This document shows, one piece after another, positions 11,971 to 22,788 of a DNA stretch of 64,000 nt (positions are counted from its first letter, which is position 1; every line of letters starts with the position of its first letter). The stretch comes from Bremia lactucae (lineage: Eukaryota; Oomycota; Peronosporomycetes; Peronosporales; Peronosporaceae): positions 3,262,629-3,326,628 of the forward strand of contig NC_090617.1 in assembly GCF_004359215.1 (NCBI RefSeq), given 5' to 3'. The notes beneath the pieces were generated by a model. The model did no database searches and was not told the DNA's origin. It saw only the letters and a program-made list of their open reading frames with translations. A program made the position numbers and the translations under genes.

Positions 11971-12070
11971 NNNNNNNNNNNNNNNNNNNNNNNNNNNNNN
12001 NNNNNNNNNNNNNNNNNNNNNNNNNNNNNNNNNNNNNNNNNNNNNNNNNNNNNNNNNNNNNNNNNNNNNN
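11971..12070. other. 100-N assembly gap
   Basis: Exactly 100 N, the usual placeholder for a gap of unknown length. Both sides are gypsy family A sequence but not adjacent parts of the element (LTR start on the left, RNase H on the right). Confidence 0.98.
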
Positions 12071-13465
12071 TTTCGTGTGCACCTATTGGGCACCGAACCA
12101 TTTGTGGTTTATACGGATCACGCATCACTGCGGACCGCAATAAACTCACCGCACCTCTCGCCTAGAATGGCAAGATGGCTCACATTCTTCTCTGAATTTA
12201 ATTTCAAAGTTGAATATAAGCCGGGTAAGTCGAATGTCTTGGCTAACGCTTTATCGCGCAGACCAGACTTCAAGGTTAGAGACCAGGAAAGTGTGTCTAG
12301 TGCGAAAGTATAATTTCAGCCGTCAACGTTGGCAGCCATGACGGCATACCACCTGACGAGCTCATTGGCCTCTGAGATAAAAGAGAGCTAAAGTCAGGAC
12401 GATCATTGTCGCCTGCTGTTGGATAATTTGGTGGACAAGAGGTTTCCCTTCCGTCGCACCTGAAAGCTAAGCTGAATCGCTTAAGCTACAGCGATGGCCT
12501 GTTATGGCATCAGCTATTACCTTGTGATCCCTTGAGAATTTATGCGCCTCATGAAACAGATCTCAATCTGATGATCCTTCACAAGCTCCATGATGCGCCA
12601 TCTCGTGGGCATCTGGGCCGTGAAAAGACATTCTTACGATTGTCAGAGGAATTTTGGTGGCCACACCTATAAAGATGGGTGGCCAACTATATTCGCTCTT
12701 GGTAACAGTGTCAGTGCAGTTAGCCTGCACCGTCTAGCAGTGCCATATAGTCGCTACCGATACCGCCGAATTTCTGGAAGTCGGTCAGTCTGGACTTCAC
12801 TTTAGTATACCGCCCGACCAGAAGGGTCGGACGGAGCTCGTTGTCTTTGTAGACAGACTGATCAAGATGGTGCATTTAGCACCATGTAAAACATTGATCA
12901 CAGGCAAGTAGGCAGCTGTCTTGTTCCTGGATCATGTTTATCGACTACACGGAATGCCCCAGTCGATAGTATCGGACCGAGATCCACGTGTAACGCCTGG
13001 TTTCTGGCGACATGTGTTTGAGCTACTAGGTAGCAAGCTCCACATGTCGACCGCAGATCATCACCAGACCGATAATCCAACTGAACGTGCCAATCGGGTT
13101 GTGGCTGTGTCTTACGCACAATAGCAACTCCCGAGGAATCGAACAAACCATTGCCCTTAGTTGAGTTCGCTACAAATAACAATGCCCACGCCAGTACGAG
13201 TGAGACACCGTTTTCTATTAACGGACTGCACTAACCTCGGATGCCAGTCTCGTTTTTGCGCAGTTCGATTCTTAGTGGGGGATGACGATGGCCCGCGAGG
13301 GTATCATCTCAACGACAGAAACTTACCCTAGTGACCCTGCCAGTCTAGCAGTGGTCAATAAAACTACGCCTTATAACCGATCTCTCGGCGGTATCATAGG
13401 CGAGTTTAATGCTAGAAGCGGTACCGAAGCTCAACGCTCAGTGGATCAGCGATTAACCACCACAC
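12071..13465 (+). pseudogene. Gypsy family A RNase H and integrase relic
   Basis: RNase H lies at 12071-12310: LGTEPFVVYTDHASLRTAIN, the RMARWLTFFSEFNFKVEYKPG segment and a final ALSRRPDF. The integrase zinc-binding segment (HDAPSRGHLGREKT, in a shifted frame) is near 12590-12670. The integrase core at 12921-13124 shows SDRDPRVTPGFW and TADHHQTDNPTERANRV, where the usual GQTE Gly-Gln pair has become NP. The tail to about 13465 is open only in short frames. Several stops make it inactive. Confidence 0.85.
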
Positions 13466-14470
13466 GATAAGATCAGGGAGCACGCCGTGTTTTCCGACGA
13501 TGCACCCAAGAAGTGGTATTTCGCTTGCAGCGAATATACACTTGTTGAGATGTGCGTACAACTTGTGCTTTCGCATAAGTGTAAGAACCTGACGAACGTG
13601 AGTTTGATGAACTCCCACGTCTCGATTTCCGTCCATGGCCCGGCTATGGACGATTACATCGTCAAAATATCTCGTGCGAATTCTCGCACCGGTCTCAACA
13701 TATTTGCTACGCATCTGTTGAATGTTGCAGGGGCGTTACTAAGCCCCCCTGGTATCACTAGCCATTCCCAGAGCCCCCGCTGGGAGTGCTCACTGCTGTG
13801 TACAGGATGTCCCGTTTACAAATAAGGATCTGATAAAATCCGTCCATAAGATCATAGACGAAAAGATGGTACTTTTAGACATACCATCTATAATTACGTT
13901 TTTTTTAGATGTCGGCATTTGAGCCGGTACCGTTGCAGCATTCAGTTTGTTGAATGCGTGCACTATCCGCCACTCTCCTGCGGCCTTTCGCACACAGAAG
14001 GTCGGAGAGCTATATGGGGAGGTTGACTCCCTTACATGGCCCGCTTTTACTCGATCGGTAAAGAATTTATCGATTGCAAGTACTTGTTCACGAGGCAGTG
14101 GTCACTGCTTCATGACACAGTACTTCGAGCCCGGTTTGAGCTCGATCTCATGTCGAGTGCCTTTATCCTTAAGCAACTCGCATCGAACTGTTTCAGGGAA
14201 TACATCCCTGAATTCCATCAAATTCTTCTATAAAGGATTAGGCTTAAGTGACTCCCAGGATTGAGTAGTATATCTCTCAATCCGAGTCTTCACATCGAAG
14301 ACACTTTCGTCCATCGATGAGCTGCCGAGAACCCGTTCGTTCCCTGCAAAAACTACCGCTGGCCGAATATCGGTTACGTAATCGTCCTTTGTAACGAGTT
14401 CGCAGATCTGCTTGATTTTACCACCACGCAGATTTCTCAAAAACCGCTTAGGTTCTAGGGCTGGTAACAA
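13466..14470 (-). pseudogene. Gypsy B2 reverse transcriptase relic
   Basis: Read on the minus strand, the protease-RT linker at 14228-14470 (LEPKRFLRNLRGGKIKQIC, VTKDDYVTDIRPAVVFA) is followed by RT blocks: EWRIVHAFNKLNAATVPAQMP at 13790-13993, then the active-site motif RYFDDVIVHSRAM at 13600-13670 and HLNKCIFAASEIPLLGCIVG. Frameshifts separate them. Compared with B3, about 1.8 kb from mid-gag to the linker is deleted at about 14471. Confidence 0.88.
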
Positions 14471-14840
14471 ACCATCTTAAGAGGGAGTCTTCTTCGACTC
14501 CCCTATACTTAGAGATATCAATCTTTAGAGTTTCGGGATGACGCGTATGCGTCATTCTAGGTACAGGGGTCTGTACCTGTTGTAACCTCAACAGTTCTGC
14601 CTGTTGAGAGCCTTGCTGATTAAGCATGGTTACCGTCTCCTTTGCCTCATCAAGTTCATGTTGTATGAACTTGGCGATGGCTGAATGGAGGGCATCTCTG
14701 TCCAAAATGGACAGCACGGCCAAAACGGCATCGCTCCCTACGGTCGAACTCATTCGTTCGACCGCACTCCTTTTTATCTCATTTAGAAAGGAGTAGCTAT
14801 CAACCGAAACGTGATGCGTATTCCTACTATCATCTGACAT
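14448..14840 (-). pseudogene. gag: Gypsy B2 gag N-terminal part, deletion-fused
   Basis: The frame starts at an ATG (14838-14840) with MSDDSRNTHHVSVDSYSF, the same start as gag in copy B3 at 50744. It includes KFIQHELDEAKE and LRLQQVQTPVPRMTHTRHP and ends shortly after LLRWF, where the deletion fuses it to the pol linker. Upstream in-frame sequence to 15074 lies in the LTR and leader and is not part of gag. Confidence 0.85.
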
Positions 14841-14896
14841 GTCCGTGTTAGATGAAGGAATTGTGGTCCTTGGACGGACTACAAAGTGCTTCCAGT

Positions 14897-15387
14897 TGTA
14901 ACGGGGCACTACGACTTGTACTGCTTCAGTACAAGTCCACTTCGCACTGCTGCAGTACAAGTCCACTTCGCACTGCTTCAGTACAAGTCCACTTCGCACT
15001 GCTTCAGTGCGAGTGGTACCTAACGTCACTTCACGTACACGGGTACGTGCAGAGGAAGACTCTCTTAAAAACACTTACGTGAAAGAGGGTAATTATGTAT
15101 TGTATTTAACATAATTAAGTTCTTCTGTTTCTATCTATTTAATACGAACTTAATTATATACTAATACAAATTATGTAATCATGTCTTACCTGTCTCTCTC
15201 TTTGCGCGCGTCCAGCGCTGACTGGACCGCGGAGAAAGTAGATATAATGGTCTGTATCTACGACTGGATAAGCTTTTAGAATATTACCATTTAAAGTAAT
15301 ATTCTCCAAATATTATCTACCTTTTAGGTTATATATTAATTTACAACCTCTAAGTGTAAATTTTACGTAACGATACACCCCGTTACA
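14897..15387 (-). repeat. LTR of gypsy family B (copy B2)
   Basis: It is bounded by TGTAACGGGG on the plus strand at 14897 and CCCCGTTACA at 15387, the 9-bp terminal inverted repeat of the family. At 491 bp it is the longest copy, because of extra hairpin units at 14920-15010. The primer site (TGGAAGCACTTTGTAG on the minus strand) lies just inside at about 14880-14894. Confidence 0.92.
14920..15010. repeat. 26-bp tandem repeat inside LTR B2
   Basis: Units at 14920-14945, 14946-14971 and 14972-14997, plus a fourth partial unit from 14998, each of the form ACTGCTTCAGTACAAGTCC followed by ACTTCGC. Each unit includes most of a hairpin (CTTGTACTG-AAG-CAGTACAAG when read in element direction). B1 has one unit and B3 about two. 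Confidence 0.9.
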
Positions 15388-15740
15388 CTAGCAATACTTG
15401 CGTGGAACTATTGAAGTCAAATTTATTAAGATAATTTTGTACTTCTTTATTTAGTTCCTCCTATAGGAGATATATTCAATATTTCTCTTAAACGGTATCC
15501 CGTTACAGTGTGGCTACACCAAAAGGGTGGTGTGGCTGGCTTCCGTTACATAATGAAAGCGAATATTTTTAATCAATTGTTAAAATTATATCGAATATAC
15601 CGGAATTACGCGGAACCGTTTTGCCGAGTCACAAACCTTCATCTTTCCTTTCGTGTCGCATTCCGGCGCGGACGCCTCTTACAAACACTAGACCGAGTCC
15701 TTGAACACGAAGACGGCCAATTTGAAGCCGTTTGTAGTGT
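15388..15740. other. No gene seen
   Basis: AT-rich flank of the B2 LTR. A small hairpin-like run (GTGTGGCTACACC / GGTGGTGTGG) is at about 15508-15530. The open frame at 15508-15813 on the plus strand shows no recognisable motif and is probably fortuitous. Confidence 0.5.
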
Positions 15741-17045
15741 CTACGTCGCTATAGCGTTTAGTACTCGAAGTCGCTGCCCCTCTGGGCAAGCATCACTCAG
15801 TCCATGCTCGTGAAAGATCTGCTTCCACTTCTCGAGCGCACGGCCGTTGCCCTTGTCACGAGTCTCCTCGATACCCGCTCCATCGGCTTGCACCATGCGT
15901 CTCACAAACACGCGCTGTGGCGGAAGGTTCTGTGGAAACATCGCGATGTGTTCCCAGAAGAAGCGCCGGGCCGCCTACCAGCAGATAGGGGCATCGAGCA
16001 CCTGCTCCGTATGTGCGCAGGAGTTCCCCTTACTGCCACGTGCGTCTATTGCTGTGCTGCGTGTAACTTTCATCTCTGTCGTACGTGCGTGCTTCGAGTC
16101 CCGCAAGCTCCTTCTTTTAAGCGTCGTGTTGTCACTTGACGCACGTCGAATCGCTTCTTTGCGTGCGTGTTGCCATCGTTATCCGTGTAAACAAGTGCCC
16201 TCGTGGTAAATCCTATTGCCAACGAGTTACAACGCCGCGTTCTGAAAGCTACCGTCGAAGCAATGAGAAAAAGAAGCTTGACTGTAGTGACTGTAACGCT
16301 CAATTCGCAATGGTTCATGCACGCAAATCTGGACACGTCTACTTTGTACTAACGACTCAATGGCAGCGATACGTGTCTTGTTTAATAAGTACGGTCGAGT
16401 CCAAGCTTTACTTTTAACGAATAATCCATCCACTGGCTTTGCTCCCACGTCGTCGCTTTTCACGAGACACGGAACTCTTTTACATGACACGACAAAGTCT
16501 TCACGTGGGACCCATGGCAACAGTATCCCATTAACTACGAATGCTTCCAGAAATTGAAGAATTGGAAGAATTTATTGCGTCTAACCACAAACAGTGCGAG
16601 GCTCGTAATCAAAAAGAAGAAGTACTTTCGCATCCGGAGCATAGAACGTCACGATGTCTCGATTCATGTATGAACGTGGAGTCAAGTCAAGCTCGTCGAG
16701 ACGAGCTTCGTATCCAGTGTATAAAGAATAACTGCACTTGCTAGCTGACGCGAATATCGTCGATTCGCTGGCTTCTTCAATTGGCAACATTTCGTGCATT
16801 GACAACGTTACAAAATCCATACGACGAACCACTTTCTCACGTCTCGTCCACACGTTAAGTGCTTTTCCAGAGCTTTTCTTCTTGGATGTATCAAAGTCAT
16901 GCCTTTTCTTGGGTCTCGATCGATTTAAGTATCGAACTTTTCTTGATGAATTCAAGAAAATTCGACTGAATGCCATGTTTTCAAAAGTTGATGAAGTCAT
17001 TCCCCTCCGCGTGTCGTTGTTCCTCATGATGAGACCCCCCCCCCC
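15741..17045 (-). pseudogene. Decayed protein gene of unknown function
   Basis: Three open stretches on the minus strand (16581-17027, 16227-16520, 15741-15941) all lie in one and the same frame, and the gaps between them hold only a handful of stops in ~430 codons, far fewer than random DNA. The first stretch is rich in Arg, Lys and Ser and contains a VVRRMDFVTLSMHEMLP segment. The last contains VFVRRMVQADGAGIEETRDK. I recognise no family. The stop cluster at 16570-16583 could sit in a ~50-bp intron starting GTTTGTGG, but plain decay is as likely. A run of nine C at 17037-17045 caps its start. Confidence 0.4.
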
Positions 17046-17059
17046 GCGATGATTGAGCT

Positions 17060-19195
17060 ATTGGTGCTACTACCGCAAGTCGTCACAGCGCATTCATTCA
17101 CGAAGAAGTGGCATTTAAAGATTAAAGCGCTGCGAGCATTGACGACGTTAGTAACGTTTGTGTCCTTCTATTGTGTGTACGCATTCCCTCTGCGATGGAG
17201 TACACGAAAAGGCCCAATGAACTTGAGTAGTGGTTTATTGCTACCCACATTAGTGACTTAACGCTTAGGTAGGTATACCGTAGAGAGTAACAATAGATCA
17301 TTAATTTTAAATGAAAGAACATTTTATCTTCCATGTTTGTCTGCATTCCGTTTCTGACGGTCCACTGGGTTAGCAATGGAATCCTGAACGATACGGATTA
17401 TTGATTTTCGAGTTAGCAGAAATTCTTCTACTGACTCATTTGTTTTGTCTTTTTCAGTACGCTTTGTGCGTACTGCCATGAGATCTTTCTCATCTTCGAT
17501 GTCGATTGCTTCGACATCAACACCACTCGCGCCGTTGTTAACCTGGACGCGTGATGAGCATGAGCAAGAAGTGGTTTTGCTCGTGTGAGTCCACCTTTCC
17601 CTTAAACTAAAGGATCTCTCTAATTGGGTGGGTATGCGAGAATGGCGTAAGCCATTCACGAAGAACGGTGTATGTGTTGTAGACACATGCACCGAATTAT
17701 TGATGGCGAATTCGACTATCGGTAAAAGCATGCTCCAAGTCGGATACGATTGGACGTAACCTCGAAGTATCTCTTCAAGGACGCGATTTACGCGTTCTGT
17801 TTGACCATCCGTTTCTGAGTGATCGATTGTTGACATAGTTAGCCTTGTTCCGAGATATCGGAATAAGGCTAACTATGACACGGATTGCCAGAACTCCACT
17901 GTGAGCCGTGGATCTCTCTATACGAGACTAATTCACGGGGTAGATCGTGGAGTTTGAATACCGTTTCGATAAAGACACGGGCACAGCCGGAGCCGTGATC
18001 GACTCTGGTACTGCAGCAAGATGTACGATCTTGCTGAATCTGTCTACAAAAACAAGGATTCCATTGTTTTTGTGATCGTCTTTGGGAAATCCGAAGGCGA
18101 AATCCATAGATACGGACTGCCAACACTCTGCCGGAAGTGGGAGAGGTTGAAGAGGTGCACGGAGTGAATGGCTAGGCTTCACCCGTTGACATACCTTACA
18201 AGCACGAATGTACTTGCGCACGAACTGATACTGGCGGGGCCAGTAAAAGTCGCGACTTACTGTGAGTTAAGTCTTCTCACGTCCACGATGTCCACATATT
18301 GGTGCATCGTGACACTTACACATGATGCGCAAGCGCAAATTATTATGAGTTGGGACGACGACACGTGGAGTGTCGCAGGCAACGGCTGTGTAATTCAATA
18401 ATCCGTTGCGTGTTGTGTATCGGTCGGATAACCATCGATATGAAGCCGGTAAATCAATTAAAGATTTATTGGATGGATTCACCAGATGATCCATTAAACG
18501 CAGAACGTCATTATCTTCTGCAAAGGCTTTCTTTATGTCATCAACCAAGGTTGATGACGGAACACTTGTAGTGAGCGTTGCAACAGTGGTAAAAAATTTC
18601 ACTGTTGGAGTGCACTGCTGACTCGAAATCGGGTCGGCGTGATAACGCAATAGTGACGACATTAAGTCGTCCTGGTTTGTATTCCACGGAGAAATTATAC
18701 TCCGCGAAGAAGGATAGCCACCTCGCCATTCGTTGCGAGAGGTGTGGGCTATTGACGGCCGTGCGTAATGACGCATTGTCCGTATATACGATGAACGGTT
18801 TATCTCCGAGGAGACAGACCCTCAATTCAGCGAGTGCATATTCATGGCAAGGAGTTCCTTGTCATGCACTGGGTAATTGCGCTCAGCAGGTTGCAGCTGA
18901 CGCGATTGGTAACAGACGACGCGTTCCGCGCCGTCTGTATCGTATTGCATTAACGCGCAGCCGATTGCGAAATCGCTGACGTCACGGACCACATGGAATG
19001 GTCTGTCTTGATCTGCAATCGCCATGATAGGCGATTGCATCAAGCTTTGCTTGATACCTTCAAACGAACGCTGACAAACAGCGTTCCATATAACCATTTC
19101 TCGTCTTTTTTTAAGAGACGAGAGAGATGAACTGTCATCTCTGCATAAGTGCGAGAGCACTTGTGCAAGTACGCCGCTAAACCAAGGGACTTTTT
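17060..19195 (-). pseudogene. Gypsy family B pol relic (RT end, RNase H, integrase)
   Basis: On the minus strand: an RT tail (YLHKCSRTYAEMTVHLSRLLK) at about 19100-19195; RNase H in two frames at 18541-19160 (FEGIKQSLMQSPIMAIAD, FAIGCALMQYDTDG, PFIVYTDNASLRTAV, EYKPGRLN); the zinc-binding HDAPICGHRGREKT at 18267; and the integrase start CKVCQRVKPSHS with SMDFAFGFPKDDHKNNG at 17928-18221. The integrase end at 17324-17836 has TIDHSETDGQTERVNRVLEE, and the tail continues to about 17060. The central catalytic Asp region is frameshifted. Most blocks are readable, so this is a fairly young corpse of the family. Confidence 0.9.
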
Positions 19196-19436
19196 AAGTA
19201 CTGGGTGCAAATCTAAAAAATTGAGACATTCGTTGACCAAATTGTACTTGTTATTATCGGACACGTCGGCACCTTCACGCAGGAACGCAATCAATGGATC
19301 GACGATTAGCGAGATCGATCAAGGGGTAAATTTAAAGCCACCATATTATTTCCAATCTTGCGCTCAGCGATGACGTCCATAAGCGTCGTTGAACGAGGAC
19401 GTGAGGATCGCATGAGGGCCGCGATGGCACCGGATA
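19196..19436 (-). pseudogene. ABCG/PDR transporter fragment, second copy
   Basis: On the minus strand it repeats the 7092 fragment: GAIAAL, a damaged Walker A, TLMDVIAERKIG, the same internal deletion, then IAFLREGADVSDNNKYNLVNE and LDLHPV. It shares both the upstream edge and the internal deletion with 7092-7451, so both descend from one already broken copy. It is fused to gypsy pol at 19195. Confidence 0.85.
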
Positions 19437-19744
19437 ATGCATATCCAATCCCCACCCATAATTTATTAATAAATTAATCGAAAGACATCAATTTGCTGCG
19501 CCACTCGGACAGAAGTCGTGGATTCTAATTGGTCAAGAGCAAAGTGGTTTAAGATGGTGTCGGTAAAGTAAGTCCTCATAGACAGAAGGTTCCACCGGAT
19601 TGAATTTCAAAAGGAACCATCGATCAGCTCAAGGGCATGCAGAATAACGATCCGCTTATTTTAAGGTAACAAATAGTACATTTCACAATTAAAAACCTGC
19701 GATTGGTTGATATATTTCTTAAACTGTTAGCTTATATTGTAACG
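19437..19744 (+). pseudogene. Short ABCG relic and AT-rich spacer
   Basis: At about 19512-19620 on the plus strand, a relic resembling the SGLDARSAK-to-DGVGKV part of the PDR nucleotide-binding domain can be followed, with stops. The same sequence with the same CCCCACC-ATTTATTAATA spacer in front recurs at 53208-53290. The remainder to 19744 is AT-rich with nothing recognised. Confidence 0.45.
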
Positions 19745-19747
19745 GGA

Positions 19748-19825
19748 TGCACACGGGGCAGGGGCTCAAGTGCACGCCGCATCTTCTGCACACGGGGCAG
19801 GGGCTCCAGCGCACGCCGCATCTTC
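19748..19825 (+). repeat. Two 39-bp tandem units at the LINE 5' end
   Basis: 19748-19786 and 19787-19825 differ at two positions (CTCAAGTGC versus CTCCAGCGC). GC-rich tandem units are common in LINE 5' regions and may act as promoter monomers; that role is inferred. The unit sequence is also translated at the start of the open frame beginning at 19770. Confidence 0.85.
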
Positions 19826-22696
19826 TCCTCTCGCGGCCTCTCAGCAGCCGACCTCCTCAGTGGTTCTGGAGTCTGGCTTGGCGGAGGACGCGTCAATCCC
19901 TCTGGCAGACCAGCCGCTCCGTAACGGCGAGACAGACGCAGTAGCGCCGCGGATGTACGGACCCACAGAGAGCGCTTCGGGGGAGGATTCTGCGTCTTCC
20001 TCGTCGCCTTCGCAAGCTTCCCCGCCACCAGTTCATCCGCGCGAAATGTTTGAGGCCCTTACCGCAGCGATGAAGGCTTCTACGGGGCCCACGTACCTGG
20101 ATGTCTGGCGCCAGACCATTCAGGAGTTATTTGCGCTGAAATTTGCTCGCCTTCCCGTCAGCTTGGACGCGTTGCCGGCCGAACGCAAACGGAATTCCAA
20201 GCTCACAAGTACTGAGCTGGTGAGTTTGCTGGATCTGTTTAAGCAGTGTTTTGTTGTGACATCCGGCCGCTACGTCGACTGGACCCGTTTAGCCCACCAT
20301 ATCAGTAAGGAGATCCTCGTCACGAAGTGGGCGTTTAAGGAAATCTTGCGCAAGTTGGCCAGCCGACAGAAATGGGCCGTGGCTCCAATCCCACGTCTGT
20401 GGTCTCAGGTCGTGCAAACAGGCAGTTCGGCAGGTCCGGACAGCACGACGGGCAAGCAGCGTCCCGTGTTTGATGACTTTATGTTTGATCCGAAAAAAAT
20501 TTCGGTGGAAGAGGCGACCACGCTTCGTGCTATTTGCTCATCGCGCCTTAACTTGCCAGGTACTCACCGTCTGCGCGAGGGTACGGATGATGAACGGCGC
20601 ATCATCATTGGGATTGCGGAAGGGCATATTGCCTGTGGTCGGTTGCCTGATTTTCTTAATTCTGTCATCGACAGCGACGAGCGGCTTCGGTTGTGTCGGA
20701 CTGTTCAGGCGCAGGTCGAGGGACAGTTGGTATTGAAACTTCGGCATGGTCGTGATATCCCTATTGGACGTCGGACGACACACGCTATCACGGAAAAGAG
20801 TTTGGAATCGGCGGAACTCTTGCGGGTCTGCTTGCCGGATCTTCACCGTTTCCTCGGGTTGGCCAAGACGATTAGCTACAATCGCTCTACCCGGTCAATC
20901 CACTTCTATTTCTTTACGCGAGCCATTGCCTAGGCGCACCAGGATGTCGTAGTGCCTTTTCAGGGCAGGGCGTACACGCTCGAGAGTGTTCATCAACCGG
21001 TCAGGGGCTCGATTTGGTTGAATCAGCGGGGTCAGACGGGCGGTCGAGCCACCCTCGGGCAGCATACACCATTCTGCTGTATAATCTCACCCGGTTTGAT
21101 GATATTGGGCGCATTGCTGCCTACCTCCGCTCCAAGATACCGACGGATTTTGAGCTGAAGGATATGGACACCTGTACCCCGAACTCANCGTCCCGTGTTT
21201 GATGACTTTATGTTTGATCCGAAAAAAATTTCGGTGGAAGAGGCGACCACGCTTCGTGCTATTTGCTCATCGCGCCTTAACTTGCCAGGTACTCACCGTC
21301 TGCGCGAGGGTACGGATGATGAACGGCGCATCATCATTGGGATTGCGGAAGGGCATATTGCCTGTGGTCGGTTGCCTGATTTTCTTAATTCTGTCATCGA
21401 CAGCGACGAGCGGCTTCGGTTGTGTCGGACTGTTCAGGCGCAGGTCGAGGGACAGTTGGTATTGAAACTTCGGCATGGTCGTGATATCCCTATTGGACGT
21501 CGGACGACACACGCTATCACGGAAAAGAGTTTGGAATCGGCGGAACTCTTGCGGGTCTGCTTGCCGGATCTTCACCGTTTCCTCGGGTTGGCCAAGACGA
21601 TTAGCTACAATCGCTCTACCCGGTCAATCCACTTCTATTTCTTTACGCGAGCCATTGCCTAGGCGCACCAGGATGTCGTAGTGCCTTTTCAGGGCAGGGC
21701 GTACACGCTCGAGAGTGTTCATCAACCGGTCAGGGGCTCGATTTGGTTGAATCAGCGGGGTCAGACGGGCGGTCGAGCCACCCTCGGGCAGCATACACCA
21801 TTCTGCTGTATAATCTCACCCGGTTTGATGATATTGGGCGCATTGCTGCCTACCTCCGCTCCAAGATACCGACGGATTTTGAGCTGAAGGATATGGACAC
21901 CTGTACCCCGAACTCACGTACGTCCACCGCCTGGAAAGTCACCTTTCATCTGGTGGGTTGCCCGACCTTTCTATAAGGAATAGTCAGACTGCTTTGGTTT
22001 GGGACCCCCATTATCGTCCGGCATCCGGACGTGAGCCGTCGCCTCCAATGTTTGCAGTGTGGTACGCTCGGCTACCCGGCGTCGAGATGTCAGTTCACCG
22101 ATGCGCAATTATGGGGGCCGGGCGGGCTGGAGGTCCACGAAGCCGAGCTTTTCGCTGTCGAAGACCTGGCTAAACCTTTTAGTAGCCCAGGCGAAATGCG
22201 GCAGATGGCGCAGCGACGACTCCTTGTGCAGCAATCAGCCGATGCGACGGCACAAGCTGCGGTGACGCCGGTGGTACCGGTCGCCACTCCCAGTCCATCG
22301 CCGGCCGCCGAGCCCCAGCCAACAGGTATACCTATCCAGTCGGTGTATACTACTACAGCCACGCACGAGGGCCCGCCGCCTCCGGCCCCAAAACCCCGGC
22401 CCGAACAGCCATCGCTGGGACGCCCCCTTCGAGGGGTCGTCGGCCTTGGCCCCCAGTTCAGCCTCCCCCGCCTCAGCTCAACGTCAGCAGCGGGAGTTAT
22501 CACGTTCTCCAGAAGGATGATCGGGCAGTGGAGGGTCCGTCCTCCGCACCGTAAAGCAGTGTCGCCTCTGCACCTCCGCAGCACGAGACTGGAAGCCCCC
22601 CGGCTCCTGCTTCTTCGTCACGGCGGTCCCACTCCCGGCTGCTGCCGGAGGATCAGGCCCGGAAACAAGGAGCCGGCATCCGGGACCCGGCGGTAG
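19770..22696 (+). pseudogene. LINE gag-like (ORF1) region with zinc knuckle
   Basis: The frame 19770-20933 encodes 387 residues: a low-complexity Ser/Pro/Ala N-terminus (about 1-90), then a helical region with YLDVWRQTIQELFALKF and LVSLLDLFKQCFVV. It stops at a TAG (20931) where reading continues sensibly as AHQDVVVPFQGR. A frame change near 21010 leads to YTILLYNLTRFDDIGRIAAY. After the repeated segment the frame at 22031-22696 holds CLQCGTLGYPASRC, a CCHC knuckle with Tyr in place of His, followed by a Pro-rich tail. It is a nucleic-acid-binding particle protein by analogy with other LINE ORF1/gag proteins. Some frame breaks may reflect assembly. Confidence 0.75.
20460..21916 (+). repeat. 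Exact 728-bp direct repeat joined by one N
   Basis: 20460-21187 and 21189-21916 appear identical; proteins in every frame repeat with a 729-bp offset. The single N at 21188 is the joint. A perfect repeat with an N at the junction in an otherwise mutated element points to two overlapping contigs placed end to end. Confidence 0.92.
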
Positions 22697-22788
22697 TCAC
22701 CGCGGGCACGGCTCTCCTAATCCAGCAGCGTCGGGAACGGCTGGCTTGCGAAAAGCTTTTAAAGCTGCTGCCGGACAGGCAATGTCAC

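Noticed and set aside
14897..15020. CRISPR-like array in the short repeats of LTR B2
   Set aside because: Units are directly adjacent without spacers and lie in a eukaryotic LTR.
17037..17045. Run of nine C as a functional signal
   Set aside because: Homopolymer at the edge of a decayed region; likely slippage or a sequencing weakness.
19737..19745. TGTAACGGG before the LINE as an LTR end
   Set aside because: Only nine bases match and no LTR sequence follows; probably chance.
19732..20028. Minus-strand ORF at the LINE start
   Set aside because: Created by the GC-rich tandem repeat and Ser/Pro-coding region on the other strand.
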